The notes below the pieces were generated by a model that worked only from the letters and a program-made list of their open reading frames with translations, searched no databases and was not told the origin of the DNA. A DNA stretch of 64,000 nt from Circinella minor (Eukaryota; Mucoromycota; Mucoromycetes; Mucorales; Lichtheimiaceae), in contig JAEPRB010000008.1 of the NCBI GenBank assembly GCA_016758965.1, positions 310,001-374,000 of the forward strand, written 5' to 3'. The position numbers and the translations under genes are program-made. The first letter of the stretch is position 1. Each line of letters begins with the position of its first letter. Positions 37,910-49,909 of this stretch are shown piece after piece.

Positions 37910-39515
37910 TTATGCTTCTTTTATATCTTCTACAAATTCTTCCATTTTTTCTTTTGCTTTTGGTTTTAATCCTATTGATGATGAAGAAGATGATAATTTA
38001 TCTTCTTCTTTTACTATAGATTCTTCTAATAAAGGTTCCTTTTCTTCCTTTTTCTTTTCTAATGATGTTTGTTCTTCTTGTTCTTCTTGCTGTTGCTTCT
38101 TTTTATCTCCTTCTTCCCACATTTTAGGTACTTTTACCTTGACAAACATTGGATAAACTAATTTATCAATATATACATTTCGTAGTTTGGTAGTAATTAA
38201 ATCCGTTAATTTAGGTAAATCTTCTAATTTGGTTCTTGATCCAATCAATGATCGTACGTTAAAATCCAATACAAAATCTGAATAGGATGATATGGCAATA
38301 TAACGTTCTAGAGGTCGTTCTGGTTTAGTTGCTGTTTCGGGTGGATTAATCAATTCAATGGTAAGCTAAATCATTATTAATATGATAATTAGCTATATAT
38401 CTATATATTTTAAATTGGATATCACTGCTACTATTACTTACTGTTCCAGAAAATCGAACAACAGATAATAATAATGAAACAGGTAATGCAGCAAAGGCTT
38501 GTTTAGGCCAATTAAGAATAAGTTGAGTTTCCATTCCCAAAGTGATTTGGTCATTATATTCAAAATCAATTTCAGCCCTCTTAAATAATAACAAAGATCA
38601 TAGTTAGTAAATTATAATACCCATATAAATAATATTACTTTTTTTTCTCTCTTAACAACGGTAATAATAAAAATGTAAGAAATTATTAATTACCATGGAG
38701 CCAATATCATCTGAAGGTCGTATACGAGCACTACTAAATATGGGGAATTCTTCACCTAATTTGAGTTCAGTTACATGAATAGGTCCCTATAGCAACCACA
38801 AGTATAAAAAGCTCAATTAATGATCATAATTTAAAAACAAACAGATTAACATAATATTAGAGTGAACCTAGTTCATTTTATCAACTAGCAGCATCAATTC
38901 GCTCAAAAATTATTATTTTTTTAACACTCATCACTTACAACAAAACTCGGTCGTACACCACCATTTAATACTTCATCCACAGCTAATACAAGTCGATTAT
39001 TAATAGTTGCGTCGTCTCGATATGCCATTAAAGCTTGTGCCAATAAAACGTTTAACCAATCAGTACTCTCTGGTGGATGGTGAATGACATCATAATAAGT
39101 TTTTGACGTAATGTATGCTGCTGGTAATTGTCCTGCTGCTGCTGCATTGGCTCGGGAAGGTGGTGAAGTGGATAATCGTGAAGGAATATATCGCTTTAAT
39201 ATCAATGAAAAAAAAAAGAAAAGAAAGGTTTTTTTTATTGTTGTTAATTGTTGATTCCCCATGTAAAATGCCAAAGAGTTTTTAGGTAGAAAACGCTTTT
39301 ATTTTACTATAGATATATACCTTTTTGACGCGTTTGACGTCTTCCATTAAAAGATACCGTAACGCCAATACAATCACTACAATGACTGAAAGTTGACCTA
39401 ACATGAAGCCTTTCATAAAAGATAATGTACTACTTCGCATACATGTTTGTACCGATAATTCTTTTCGAAAATAATCCAGTACTTCTGAAGACATCGGTAA
39501 TGACGTTTGCTCCAT
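37910..39515 (-). CDS. MMM1: Maintenance of mitochondrial morphology protein 1 (ERMES subunit)
   Basis: Five exons: 39515-39321, 39193-38939, 38786-38694, 38579-38442 and 38365-37910, giving 378 aa. A short lumenal N terminus precedes one TM helix (~34-57, FMLGQLSVIVVIVLALRYLL). After a Ser/Ala linker an SMP lipid-transfer domain begins at ITSKTYYDVIHHPPESTDWLNVLL and continues through IDFEYNDQITLGMETQLILNWP to about residue 315. The last ~65 residues are a Lys/Glu/Ser-rich acidic tail. Mmm1 is the ER-anchored subunit of ERMES, pairing with Mdm12 and Mdm34/Mdm10 to move phospholipids between ER and mitochondria (family knowledge). The start was chosen at MEQTSLPMSS because upstream in-frame codons come from ATT/Asn repeats. 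Confidence 0.93.
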
Positions 39516-39800
39516 AATAACAATAATTATTCTTTTATTATTATTATTATTATTATCCCACGCCTCTATACGTCCCGTCTCGTTAATAAATTTAATTTTT
39601 GTCTTCTTTTGTAAGGTATTGTTATGGAAAAGAAAATTCGCTCCACAAATTTCATATGATATGTTTGAGATGCGGAGTAAAAAAAAAAGTAGCACACAAA
39701 AATATAATATTTTAAAAAAAGTGATAATTACTTAATAATAATTTATTATTGAATGCTATTACATGAAAAATTAAGAAAAGATGTTATTGTTTTCTTTTCT

Positions 39801-40870
39801 TTAGTTTAGGAACCATACAAATGAACCTGTGATTGCTAAAAGAGCAGTGGGACCAAATAATTGATTAAACGTAGACGCGTCTGAAGTTGATGTTGTTGAT
39901 GAACTACTAGCACTTGCTGATTGAGATGCACTACCACTACTAGTTGCTGCTTGAATAACTGAAGATGGTAAATCAGTCGATTGAATAGCGGGTGTTGTTG
40001 TTGCTGCTGCTGCTTGGATCGTAGCATTTTCTTCCAACAAGTTATTCTCTTTTTGTTCGTCAGTTTGAGCAAGCATATCTGTTGGATCAACATCATTTTC
40101 TTTTTCGTTTTCTTCTAATGTTTTCTTGTCTTCTACAGAGGATTTCTTATTCTCGCTTTCTGTCTTATCATCATCATCATCATCATCATCTTTTTCTTTT
40201 TCTTTGTCAGCCTTATTTACAGGTATGTCTTGGTCTAAATCTTTGGGATGACTCCAAAAACCCCCGACTTGTTGCTTGATTTCATCTTCATCTTCATCAT
40301 CATCATCCTTGTGGGCTTGAGTATCACTCATAAGTTGTGATTTACCTTGTTCAGAATTTTCAAAACTTTGATTACCACTATCCATTTCCTCTATTTCGTC
40401 GCTATCGTTCATGTCGTCAACTTCTTCAGTTCCTTCTTCTTCGAATTCTTCTTCTTCTCCATAGTTTTCTTGATTCGACTGTCCGTATGCATCGCTATCA
40501 GGAGTCACTTCATAATCTTCACCCATAGCATCAACTTCTTCGTCATTATCCATATCATATGTGCTAGGTACAACATCATCTTCGTCATTTAAAGCATCTT
40601 CTTGTTCATCTTCATCATTTTCTTCTTTCATGCCAGTAACTGGATAAGGTGGCGGTGTAGCAGCTTCATATTCTTTAACAGCTAATTTTTGTGGTTGTTT
40701 AATATTATCAATTTCATCTAAAAAAAAGGTAATTGAATTGTCGTTAGTGGTTTATCAAGATTATTCTCTTCACAAAATAAATGGGGTTTTCAATTCTACA
40801 TACTGTTAATAGCAGTTGATACACATACAAGTGCTCCACTTGCAATAATGACAGGTCCAAAAAATTTCAT
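39801..40870 (-). CDS. Acidic secreted or GPI-anchored protein, unknown function
   Basis: Two exons, 40870-40804 and 40717-39801, give 327 aa. The N terminus is a signal-peptide-like hydrophobic stretch (FFGPVIIASGALVCVSTA). The middle is extremely Asp/Glu-rich, with a pure Asp run encoded by a (GAT)n-type repeat near 40168-40190. A Ser/Thr/Ala-rich region follows. The last ~18 residues (FGPTALLAITGSFVWFLN) are hydrophobic with no charged tail. A small-residue stretch before such a tail is the usual layout of a GPI-anchor signal; otherwise it would be a single-pass tail-anchored protein. There are no cysteines outside the signal sequence and no catalytic motif. I do not recognise a family. 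Confidence 0.7.
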
Positions 40871-41939
40871 CTTTTTTTTTTATGTTTTTGAAAAAGGACA
40901 AAAAAGATTATGTATAATGAAAAGAAAAGAATTCAAAACAAAACAAAATAAAATAAAATAAAAAGGTCCAGTTTGTTTCATAAAAAATAAGGATTTAAAA
41001 CTAATCGGAAAAATAAGGTCTGTATGTATTAATGATTGTTTACATTCCTTTACGTATAATCATTCCATTCCTTTAACGATGAAAAAAAATAATTATCAGG
41101 TACATATATACTTGTACATTTATTATTATTATTATGTATTACTAATATTATAATGACTAACACTGATCGATTTCTATAGTTTCAAACGTACATATGTAAT
41201 AAAAAAAAAACTTTATATTTACAGCATTTACTATAAGATTTGATCTACCTTTTTTTTTTATTATACCCTACCCCCTGATTTTTAATAGGAAGATCGACTA
41301 TTTAGATTTTGACCAGTTTCCCTACATACAAATTTAAGTAGGTACGTATAACACAAAACGGATGTGTAGAATTATTTTTTTATTATAGTGGAAGATAGAT
41401 TGCTATAGGTACCATCACTATCTCAATGGAAATATTTTTTTCCATGTTCTTTGTTCCTTTACGTACTTCTTTAAGTGAACTACGTTTACAAAGTTCATTT
41501 ATAACTTATTCTTTTTCTATCATGTTTGTATACTGTTATTACAATTATTAGTAACTACGTAAAATCAAAAGTGTGAAACAGAAAAACAAGTATAATGGGT
41601 CATAATACTCTTAATTAAATATCTAAAATTCAACTACATGTCTTTTTAATGAACTGATTTGCTACTATTTCTACGTACGTAACCTGAAAAAAAGAAAATT
41701 TTCTTGTAACTTCAATAATGATTAATACACGACAGAACTTGGATCCTTGAAAATAAAAGTAGTTTATTACGTATTCACCTCCGTACCCCCTTTAACTTTT
41801 TAACTTAAAAATGATAGTGTGTAGTATTTTATAACATTTATGAATGACGATTACAGGGTAATATATATGACACAATAATAGATCAAAATCATATTTTGAA
41901 AAAAAAAATGGTAGAAAAATGGTAGTGATATAAATTGAA
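40871..41939. other. Gene-free AT-rich interval
   Basis: The promoter side of the acidic-protein gene is followed by AT-rich sequence with many TACGTA/ACGTAC words. No coding frame was found up to the possible gene starting at 41940. Confidence 0.5.
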
Positions 41940-42730
41940 TTAAAATAAAGTTCGTGGTATTTTAATCTTATTATTGCTTATAATGTAAACTTGCATTTCC
42001 TCCTCCACTGCGTCCACTACCTCCAACATAACCCCTTCTTTCCCTCCGCCATTACTTAATTCATCATGGATTCTGGTAATAGCGTTACTATATCCGTTAA
42101 TAACACCAAAGACAATGCTAATGCAACCCGTAGAATAAGAAGGAGAAGATAACGGAAGAGAAGCCCCGTCATCAGTTCTATGATGACTGGTAATCAGCTT
42201 TTTTCTTTTGTCACTGTTATCATAATAATAATATCCATTATATCCACCTGCATTTTATAATTTTTGTTTGATGGATAAAATCTCGTACGTACCACGAAAT
42301 TTACTTTTTGGATTAGCCTTAAAATTACATTCTTTTTCGCATAGTACTGTAAAGGCCTTTTGTTAGTATTCACTCTTCTATATTCATTATATCTTTTTCT
42401 TAATTTAGATGTTTCAGAAATTTAATTTTGATATCACTATGACGTTGTGAGCCGAAGAATAATCAATGGTTTTGTTACTCGGGTGATATTCTGGGTTTAG
42501 TGGTACAATAATAGCAAGAGCAATAGCTCTATTACACAGATGAATTAACGCTAAAACAATGTCATACGTAGAATATTGTAATTAAATATCATTGTAGAGA
42601 TTACCAAGCCAGGGTATGCTATGGTTTCTATTATGTCTATTGATAGCGTTCGTTGGTAAAAATAGCATAGTATAGAACATACGTATAAATTGTCTTCGTG
42701 GATTAGCACTTTTCTCTTCTATAAAATAGA
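41940..42730 (-). CDS. Possible unrecognised spliced gene (exon chain not settled)
   Basis: Several minus-strand segments are protein-like and bounded by plausible splice sites. One is ~42719-42630, starting after TTTATAG with KSANPRRQFIR and ending at G/GTAATC. A second starts after TTGTTTTAG (~42550) with LIHLCNRAIALAIIVPLNPEYH. A third is 42346-42293, following a perfect TACTAAC branch point and TTTACAG and containing CEKECNFKANPKSKFR; it ends at GTACGT. A fourth, from 42247, follows ATGCAG with GGYNGYYYYDNSDKRKK and stays open to a TAA at 41940-41942. The last two join in frame, but the second and third do not with an obvious donor, so the upstream structure or intactness is uncertain. 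No family recognised; it could be a pseudogene. Confidence 0.32.
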
Positions 42731-45268
42731 AATGTATATAAATAAAAATTTATTTATTAGCAAATATTTAAAAGTATCACAAGAAAGAACAAAATATACA
42801 GCGCATAAATTGTTGATTTTGAATAGTAATAGTTCTACTTGCCATTTCTCAATTTCCTTTGGTAAACATATTTGTCTAGAGTCGTTCCATATTGAGTATA
42901 CATAAAGAAACGACAAGTGGTTATTACATTTTTTCAATAACAAATCATTTTACCTAGCTAAATAAATAGCAATGATGATGGTTCTTTATCTTATATATCC
43001 ATATCCCATGTGTACTATTTTTTTTTATATATTACGTAACTCGCAATTTTTATCTACAGTTAAGCTTTTATCGTTGAAATTGTTTAATGCCTCTTTCCCT
43101 AAAAAAGATCGTAATATATTAACTTTCTTATTTCCTTTTCACTAACGATGATCACGGGTTCTTTTTTGCTCTGGTTTTTTTTCCCAGCATCTTTCCCCCT
43201 ATTATGTATAATATGAGGTGTATATTCATTAAATAAAACTCATGTGTCAATCATACATTGGCATATATTAACTAGTAGACCTGTTATATATATATATATA
43301 TATATACTTGGCGAACTTATGTGATACTGCTTTTAATAATTCAAAAATTGCTAATGAATCAAGTATATTTTTTTTCCACACGTAAAATCTGGGGATTTTA
43401 GTACAACGCCAAAGTTTATACAAAATTCTGCTTACGTACGTAGTGATCCCTGGTTTTTTAATTGAAAAAGTAAAAAGTGAATAAACATGGTTCAAACTTA
43501 AAAATAACAGACGATACATTACTTGTTGAACAATGATTGATTTTTCTGGTGAGACGGTATATATACAAGGTAACTCCCAATTATTTCCGCTAAAAAAATA
43601 TTTATACGTCCATGGATTGTGGAACAGCAAATTTCAGACGTGCGTAAAATGCTTATTTTTCCTGGTGTAAAAATAATGGGATAATCATGTACTTATATTT
43701 TACCAATTTTGTATATATGTACGGCTTCTATTTACATGAAAAACTATTATTATAAGTTGTAATTCTTCTATGTAGTTCCGCTTCTGGCCCTTGCGTGTAG
43801 CGATAGTTGAAGTGTATTCCAACTATTTTAGAAGTTTATAACCGATAAACGTTGTTTGTTTCAAATACTCTTTTGTCAGATGCCAAGGAGATATACGAAA
43901 ATCTTTTTTACCCCCTTGAATACATACTCATCGGTTGTCATTAAGGAGTTCCCATAATCTACTCTTTTCAAATGCTATTTAGTAGTAAACTGTAAATAAT
44001 GTATATATAATCTCATTATATATAGTTATTGAAAATAGTAACTCCATTGCTTTCAAAGAAAAACATTTGTCCCGTATTGAAGTTTAAATTGATCCGCTAG
44101 AGGACTGTCTTTCCATGAATACTTATAATCATCTATCCATTTACATAACTAATCTCGTAATAGTAACTGTAGAGAAAGGAAGTACATGTGCATGCTTCTA
44201 CGAATAGGCACTATCTATTGGATATAATGGATGATATAAAAAAAAAACAAGATTTATTATCTGCATGAGTAATATATGTTTTTTATTTACTAGTATGTGA
44301 TAATAAAAAAAAAATAAGATGTACAATCCTATTATTACTCAACGGCAGACCAGATCTCTAAATTAGGTAGATATTATAGAACATGAGCGTAGAAATTATA
44401 TATATCATCTTTCTGGTGCAGTGATATATAATCTAAAAAGTTTAAGGCCCAACGCAAATTTGATCTTTAAAATTATGGAGAAGGTTCTTATAGAATGCTT
44501 GTCATTTTTTTTTTTTTGCTGAGCCAGCACAAACCAGATTTCGTTGGAAACGGTGGAAACCTGCAAAAGGCTCAGCTTTGTTAATTGTTTTGTTACTGTG
44601 TAACATTGTTTATTGTTAACAAGATATGCATACCTCAAGATCAAACTCCCAAGTATAATTTCCTCTAATGAAATAAACTAAAAATCTATGTAGGTGTAAC
44701 ATTCTATAGCGATATAAATTTTCGCTAGAACGGAAGCTTCACCTAGAAATAAAACTACATATAAAATGATGAAGTTGTTACGTATACTCAACAAAATAAT
44801 AATAAAACCAAACAAACAGATGTTACTCTCAGTCATTATTCTGTCTAACCACTACTGTATTTTGTACTTTTGCAGTGATTTATTTTTGATGTTTTCATTA
44901 ACAATTTTACAAGATTAGTAAAAACCTTATTAGAAAATATTTACACAAGCCCAAAGATATCTACTTATTACTATAATATTAAACAAAACAATGGTGCCTT
45001 TTTTTTTTATCTAACTGTAAAATACGTAAAACACATAAAAACAAATTCACTAATAAATATCAACAAAAAAAAAGTACAAATATAAAGGAGTAACTGAACA
45101 TAGTTCAGTAATGTGTGGGTGGTAAGTAAAATGTAGAAGATAAAACATATTGTATAAATGTGTTGATAGTATTAGTATCAATAAACGATAATAGTCAGGT
45201 ATAAGTTATTGCTACTGTCACCAATACGTAGCAATGTTAAGAGATTCATACTCTTTTTCTTTTGTTCT
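42731..45268. other. Gene-poor interval with weak coding-like patches
   Basis: Mostly AT-rich. A minus-strand frame at 43268-43630 has patches of ordinary composition (for example GITTYVSRILYKLWRCTKIP) but is Tyr/Ile-rich at its end through a TA repeat; it may be an old coding relic. The frame at 44405-44644 is similar. No confident gene, RNA or mobile element was found. Confidence 0.4.
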
Positions 45269-47317
45269 TTAATCGGATGCGCTCTTTTTCTTTTGAGCAG
45301 AATAACAATGCCAAAGCATGTTAGTTTTGTGTTCTGTACATTCTTCAGCACATTCAATCATAAAATTTTTGTATTCGTCAAGTTCTTCAAATCCTGAATC
45401 TTCCTTTTGAACCCAAGCATGAAGAGCTATACAAGCGTTGGAAAAGTCATCCCTATATTGAAATGATCGTCAATGAGCAATAATGAGCTTTAAATAATTA
45501 CATTAAATACTAAAAAGAGTGACTAATCATGCTAGATATATTGTAGTAGTACCAAGAGCAAAAAAAAAGCATGATCTCGCTACTGTTTTTTATAACTATT
45601 TACCAGAACAATTTTCCAAGCTTGCCTCCATGGTTCAGGGGGAATGCTATAATTTTATCATTGATAACTTCTAATTGACCCGTTGGTTTTAAATAATCCG
45701 GTCCAAGTTCTCGTGCAATACCAGGACTCATATCTTTTTTATGAAATGCTTGGTGAACTAATAATATAAACTGCTTAGTAAATTAAAATAATATTTTTAT
45801 CAACTTCTATATAAACTCGGTAAATAATTTCCAAATAAAAAAATTAAGAAATAATAAAAATAAAATGAGTTTACTTACTTGCATCCATAACTCGATGTTG
45901 CTTTGGCCCTTCATTCTCGAATTCGATATCGCACTATTATTGATTTTTTTTTGTGTGTACCACATGTCAAAAGTACATAATATACAATAGGATAACGTTA
46001 ATAATAACTCGTTTTTTTTTTTTACTTTTCTTTGTTATATATGTATATAGAAAATATTTTTTATTACCTCGAGAATTTCTATCCATCCACCTGGTTTCAA
46101 AACACGTAAAAGCTCCTTAATGGCCTATAGATACATAAATGTCAACAATAAATCAATAAATCAAATTGGTATAGTCATGATCAATAATGTTACACAGCAG
46201 ATGTGATGACAAACATATTTCTAGCCATCAAAAAAAAAAAAATAGTACCGCGTACATTTTTCCAATCTGTTCGTGTGAGACCAAAAATAAGTAAACGTTG
46301 ATAAATAAAATCGAAATGATTATCGGGAAATGGTAATTTTTCGGCTACATTAGCTGGTTGAAAATGACAATTGGGTGGTTTTACTTCATTTGGATATACT
46401 GGATAAGCATCAACACCATGAAATGTGGAATTTGGATACATTTCAGCCATATCTAAGGACCATGTTGCTGGACCTGTACGTATATTATTAGTATTATTAT
46501 TATTATTGTGATAGTAATAGTAATAGTAATAAATCAGCAAGTGAATTCCTTTTGTTATTCTTGATTATTATTTTAGCTTACCACATCCAGAATCTAAAAC
46601 AATAATACCGTTTTCAAGATCCTTTTCAATGGGTGATTGATAATTTCTACATAACAAAACATGCAAATATTTGTCATGTTAAAAAAAAAATCAATAAAGT
46701 TTATGGTTATCTTATAAAAAGATCGAATTGCTCGGTTTTTTAAATACATACCCGCCCATAATATGGCGAACAATCCAATGTTGTTCATGGAGACGATCCA
46801 CCTCTAATTATAAGAAGAAATAAAAGTAAAAAAAAAAATATAAAGTAAAAAAAGCATGATTATTATAAATTTTTTGATCGTCCATTGTTTATTGCTGAGC
46901 GGAATAAAATGCCTGTACACCCGAAGTATAACAAAAGAAAAAAAAAGTCTCAAATACACACCATCATCATCGTTAGGGAAAAAGTAGGAAATATTTTCTA
47001 TATCATGAAAACGTCGACCAGCTTCGAATTTATGAGGAGGTTTATAAGTCGTTTGTGAGCCCCCAGTTTTGCCGCTGACTGTTGATCCAGATGGGCTTGC
47101 AACGTCGTTCGTCACACTACTTGATGAATCCGTACTAAATTTCACTTTCTTCAAAGAGGTATTACTCTTCTTTAGCTAATAATTTAATAATAATATTATT
47201 ATTAGAAATATAAAAGAAAAATTATGGTATGATATTTTTTTTATAAAATATAGCTCTTACTTGATACTCTTGCTTATTCTTCGACACCCATACTCGTATG
47301 GACGTTATAAAACCCAT
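45269..47317 (-). CDS. Class I SAM-dependent methyltransferase
   Basis: Nine exons: 47317-47261, 47175-46962, 46803-46752, 46646-46582, 46473-46256, 46124-46068, 45933-45879, 45757-45604 and 45452-45269, giving 351 aa. A Ser/Lys-rich N terminus leads to FEAGRRFHDIENISYFFPND and EVDRLHEQHWIVRHIMGGNY. SAM-binding motif I is VLDSGCGPATW (D126-P131), formed across exons 4 and 5. The acidic motif II is HGVDAYPVYP, followed by KLPFPDNHFDFIYQRLL and then LLRVLKPGGWIEILE (motif III). The fold and motif order match the methyltransferase_25/UbiE-like fungal family common in Mucorales; the substrate is unknown. The C-terminal part has an extra Cys cluster (IECAEECTEH). Reading frame closes over nine short exons. 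Confidence 0.85.
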
Positions 47318-47842
47318 CGAGTATTAATTAGTTATTTATAAGTAAGAAAATAGAATAAACAAAGAAAATAAAAATAAAAAAAGTAAAAGAAAGAGTGTAA
47401 GAATCTAGCATTACGATAATACGCACACACAGTACAACTTTGCGGGATGTATAAATGGGTAATATTATCCCAAAATGGGTAAGGTTCATATACAGAAAAA
47501 CGAGGCAACATGTCAAGCGCGGAGTTCTATTTATAATAGTATATAAACTCTATCTTTTCAACCCCATCCTTTCAACAAGATCCCCAATGTTCTGCAGTTT
47601 TTTTTTTACCTGTATATAAATCCAGGATGGAATTTTGATCATGGTATTTAGTGCCAAAAAGATCTTTTACATTTTTGTAACAATTCTGAGAAATCCCTAT
47701 GAGCAACATGGTGATGAGGACATCATTTTGTCCTACGTGTCACATGGGCTTTTATAGTAAATGACCAATTCAAAGTTATGAAAAAAATGGTGTTACCTTT
47801 TGCCTGTGTAAATAAGATTCCTGGTTTAAAAAGACGTTAAAA
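47318..47842. other. Intergenic interval left of the Tc1 element
   Basis: The MTase promoter side is followed by mixed-composition DNA without a supported gene. It ends at the TA target site of the Tc1-type element. Confidence 0.5.
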
Positions 47843-47844
47843 TA

Positions 47845-47868
47845 CACCTTTTTCGGAAAATCTTCGTA
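47845..47868 (+). repeat. Left terminal inverted repeat
   Basis: The 24-bp CACC...TCGTA sequence is the inverted partner of 49352-49375 with one mismatch (position 4, C versus T). Confidence 0.92.
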
Positions 47869-47991
47869 TTATACACTATGGCAAAAATTTTCGTACACTT
47901 TAAAAGAAAAAATTCGTACACTTAAGAAAAAAAAATTGGTACAACTGTGGAATAAAAATTTAGTACAATTTATTAAAAAATATCGTACATT

Positions 47992-49305
47992 TTACTTCGT
48001 ACAGTGGTGTTTACAATGGTTTTCATCCAAACAGTCTTGAAATCTTGACTCGGAATATCGGCAGAAACCTTGTAAATCGCTAATGTAAATATTATTGCAT
48101 GCCTCACCAATTCTGGATGTCAATGTTCCTTCCTTTAAAAGCTTCTCTCTTTTAAGTTTACTCTTGCATACTGACCAAAAGTGTTCAATAGGATTGAGCT
48201 CCGGAGAATATGGAGGAAGATAAATGCAACCATAACCTCTTTGCTCGATATATTGCTGAATATCCTGATGAGTATGAATGGGAGCATTATCCATGACGAT
48301 ATAGTGCTCTTTCAATTGCTCATGCAAATCAAGTACATCCAAGGTTGCAGCCACAAAGTTAAAGTAATGACCAGTGACAGTACCACCTTTACCTTTACTG
48401 GTAGCTGGTGCAGCAGCTCCTCCGGCTTTTCTTTCCTTAGAAGGCTCAGTTCTCTTTGGGCGTCTTACGCTTATATTGACGACACCATAGGAAGCGATGG
48501 CACCAAGAATTGTAATATTGTTAGCTCTTGTTTTTGGGACAGTTACAATGGCTCGCTCGCCTTTTTTGGCCCAAGCTATGGAGCGGTTCATATTTATATT
48601 AAAACCAAATTCGTCTATGAAGACACAGTTACTCATGTAGTCCATGTCTGTTTGCTTCCACCAGTGCTGAACCCATTCTTTTCTCTCTTTGATTTTCTCT
48701 GGGCTATTTCTTTCAACTGAATGGAAGTAAGCACGCTTTACGCTGATGTTACACTTCTTCTTAATAAAATCGTAAAGCGAAGTCTTAGAAACTTTAAGGC
48801 CCTCAAATTGGGAAGTAAGACTTTCCATCATTTGATCCAAGACTAGAGAAGGGTTTTCATCAATCAGCTCAATAAGATGATACTGGTGCTCTTCATTTAA
48901 AATGGCTGGTCTGCCTCTCGGTCTACCACTTCCTTCTTTTCTTGTAAAAACATCATCACCATCTTCGAATTTCTTCTTCCATCCTTGAGCTGTTGATGGC
49001 GGTATCTTGAGTTCCGCGGCAGCCTTATGTAAACTCAAACCCTTCTCGTATAAGTAGAAAAAAAAACTTCTCTTTATCTGAGTCCTTATAGCTACGATAT
49101 TCTCTTGATGCTATACGGTGTTCCAGTGTTTGTTGATCAGTAATCTCCTCTTCTGGCTCTTCGATTTTTATCGTTATCGTTTTTTCAGGTGGCTTGAGAT
49201 CAATGTACTTATCGTACGTTGTTAGTTGTTTTAATGGACATGAGTTTCCTTTCCATGCTCATCAAAAACTTTGCCATATCCATTTTCATATAAAAAAGTA
49301 GTCAT
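47992..49305 (-). pseudogene. Tc1/mariner transposase, N-terminal region frame-disrupted
   Basis: The main open frame, 49038-47992, reads 348 codons. It has an HTH region (HKAAAELKIPPSTAQGWKKK), an AT-hook-like GRPRGRP, and catalytic blocks VFIDEFGFN (first D), YIVMDNAPIH (second D) and PYSPELNPIEHFW (E). Thirty-four residues separate the second D from the E, as in DD34E Tc1 elements. The frame has no ATG here; coding-like sequence continues upstream to a Met at 49305 but is split. A nine-T homopolymer (forward A run at about 49058-49066) shifts the frame, and a further shift lies near 49235, where the first 24 codons end at a TAA. Without undescribed introns the copy is inactive. It could still be mobilised in trans through its intact ends. 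Confidence 0.85.
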
Positions 49306-49351
49306 AGTATTTAAAAACTTGTAAGTAAAAGAGAAAAACGTTTGTGAAATG

Positions 49352-49375
49352 TACGAAGATTTTCCGAAAAAAGTG
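49352..49375 (-). repeat. Right terminal inverted repeat
   Basis: Read on the minus strand it begins CACTTTTTTCGG and matches the left end in 23 of 24 positions; it is followed by the TA target duplication. Confidence 0.92.
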
Positions 49376-49717
49376 TACTATGCTATTTTTTTTGCTGGCG
49401 CAATAATTATGTTAATCTGGCAGAGAAGTACACCGTTGGAAGTTAAATTTGGCCACCCAATGAAAAGGAGCCATGCTTTTGAAACTGAGCCATGATATGA
49501 AATTCAGTTAAAATTGGGTCAGCTCTCTGAAAATGAGTTATACAACTTGATATTGGCCTATGCCAAATAATAAATATAAATACAGTAAGATCCAAAATAA
49601 ACAGGAGAGTGCATATTATAGGGTTAAATACAATATACAAAGTATAAAAGACAAGTACACATTCAATCAAATTATATGTATACATGTATACATATGTATT
49701 GCGTCGAGATCAAAATG
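49376..49717. other. Interval right of the Tc1 element
   Basis: Contains a GCCA/TGGC-rich segment (49440-49570) with imperfect repetition of gagccat/gagttat words and no supported gene. Confidence 0.45.
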
Positions 49718-49855
49718 AAGACTTTTTGGATGAAAAACCATTGTAAACACCACTGTACGAAGTAAATTGTACATATTTTTTTTTTCAGAAGTATAACCAA
49801 ATTTTATTCCACAGTTGTACGAATTTTTTTTCTTAAGTGTACGAATTTTCATATT
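49718..49855 (+). mobile_element. Solo 3'-end fragment of the same Tc1-type family, opposite orientation
   Basis: From GACTTTTTGGATGAAAAACC onward this is the reverse complement of about 47890-48032, the 3' coding end and left subterminal region of the adjacent element. It includes CATTGTAAACACCACTGTACGAAGTAAA and the TTCTTAAGTGTACGAATTTT words, with several substitutions and small indels. It is a diverged fragment of a second copy inserted in the other direction. No TIR of the full element is visible at its right side. Confidence 0.8.
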
Positions 49856-49909
49856 CGTTCCTTATCTTGCTATATAATTTTCTATGTGAGCACCTGTTTT
49901 TGTTGTATA

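Larger units (their letters stand above)
47845..49375 (-). mobile_element. Tc1/mariner-type DNA transposon, complete ends, frame-broken
   Basis: The element is 1531 bp and flanked by TA on both sides (47843-47844 and 49376-49377), the classical Tc1/mariner target duplication. Terminal inverted repeats of 24 bp (47845-47868 and 49352-49375) differ at one position. It encodes a minus-strand transposase with a DD34E-type catalytic triad. Between the left TIR and the coding region lie repeated GTACGAA/TTCGTAC words, perhaps subterminal transposase-binding sites (inference). Two partial relatives lie nearby, at 49718-49855 and 55537-55755. Confidence 0.9.

Noticed and set aside
43268..43630. 120-aa minus-strand ORF as a gene
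   Set aside because: It ends in a translated TA repeat, is rich in Tyr/Ile/Phe, and has no recognisable domain; kept only as a possible relic.
48181..48720. 179-aa forward ORF
   Set aside because: Antisense shadow of the Tc1 transposase; no independent motif.
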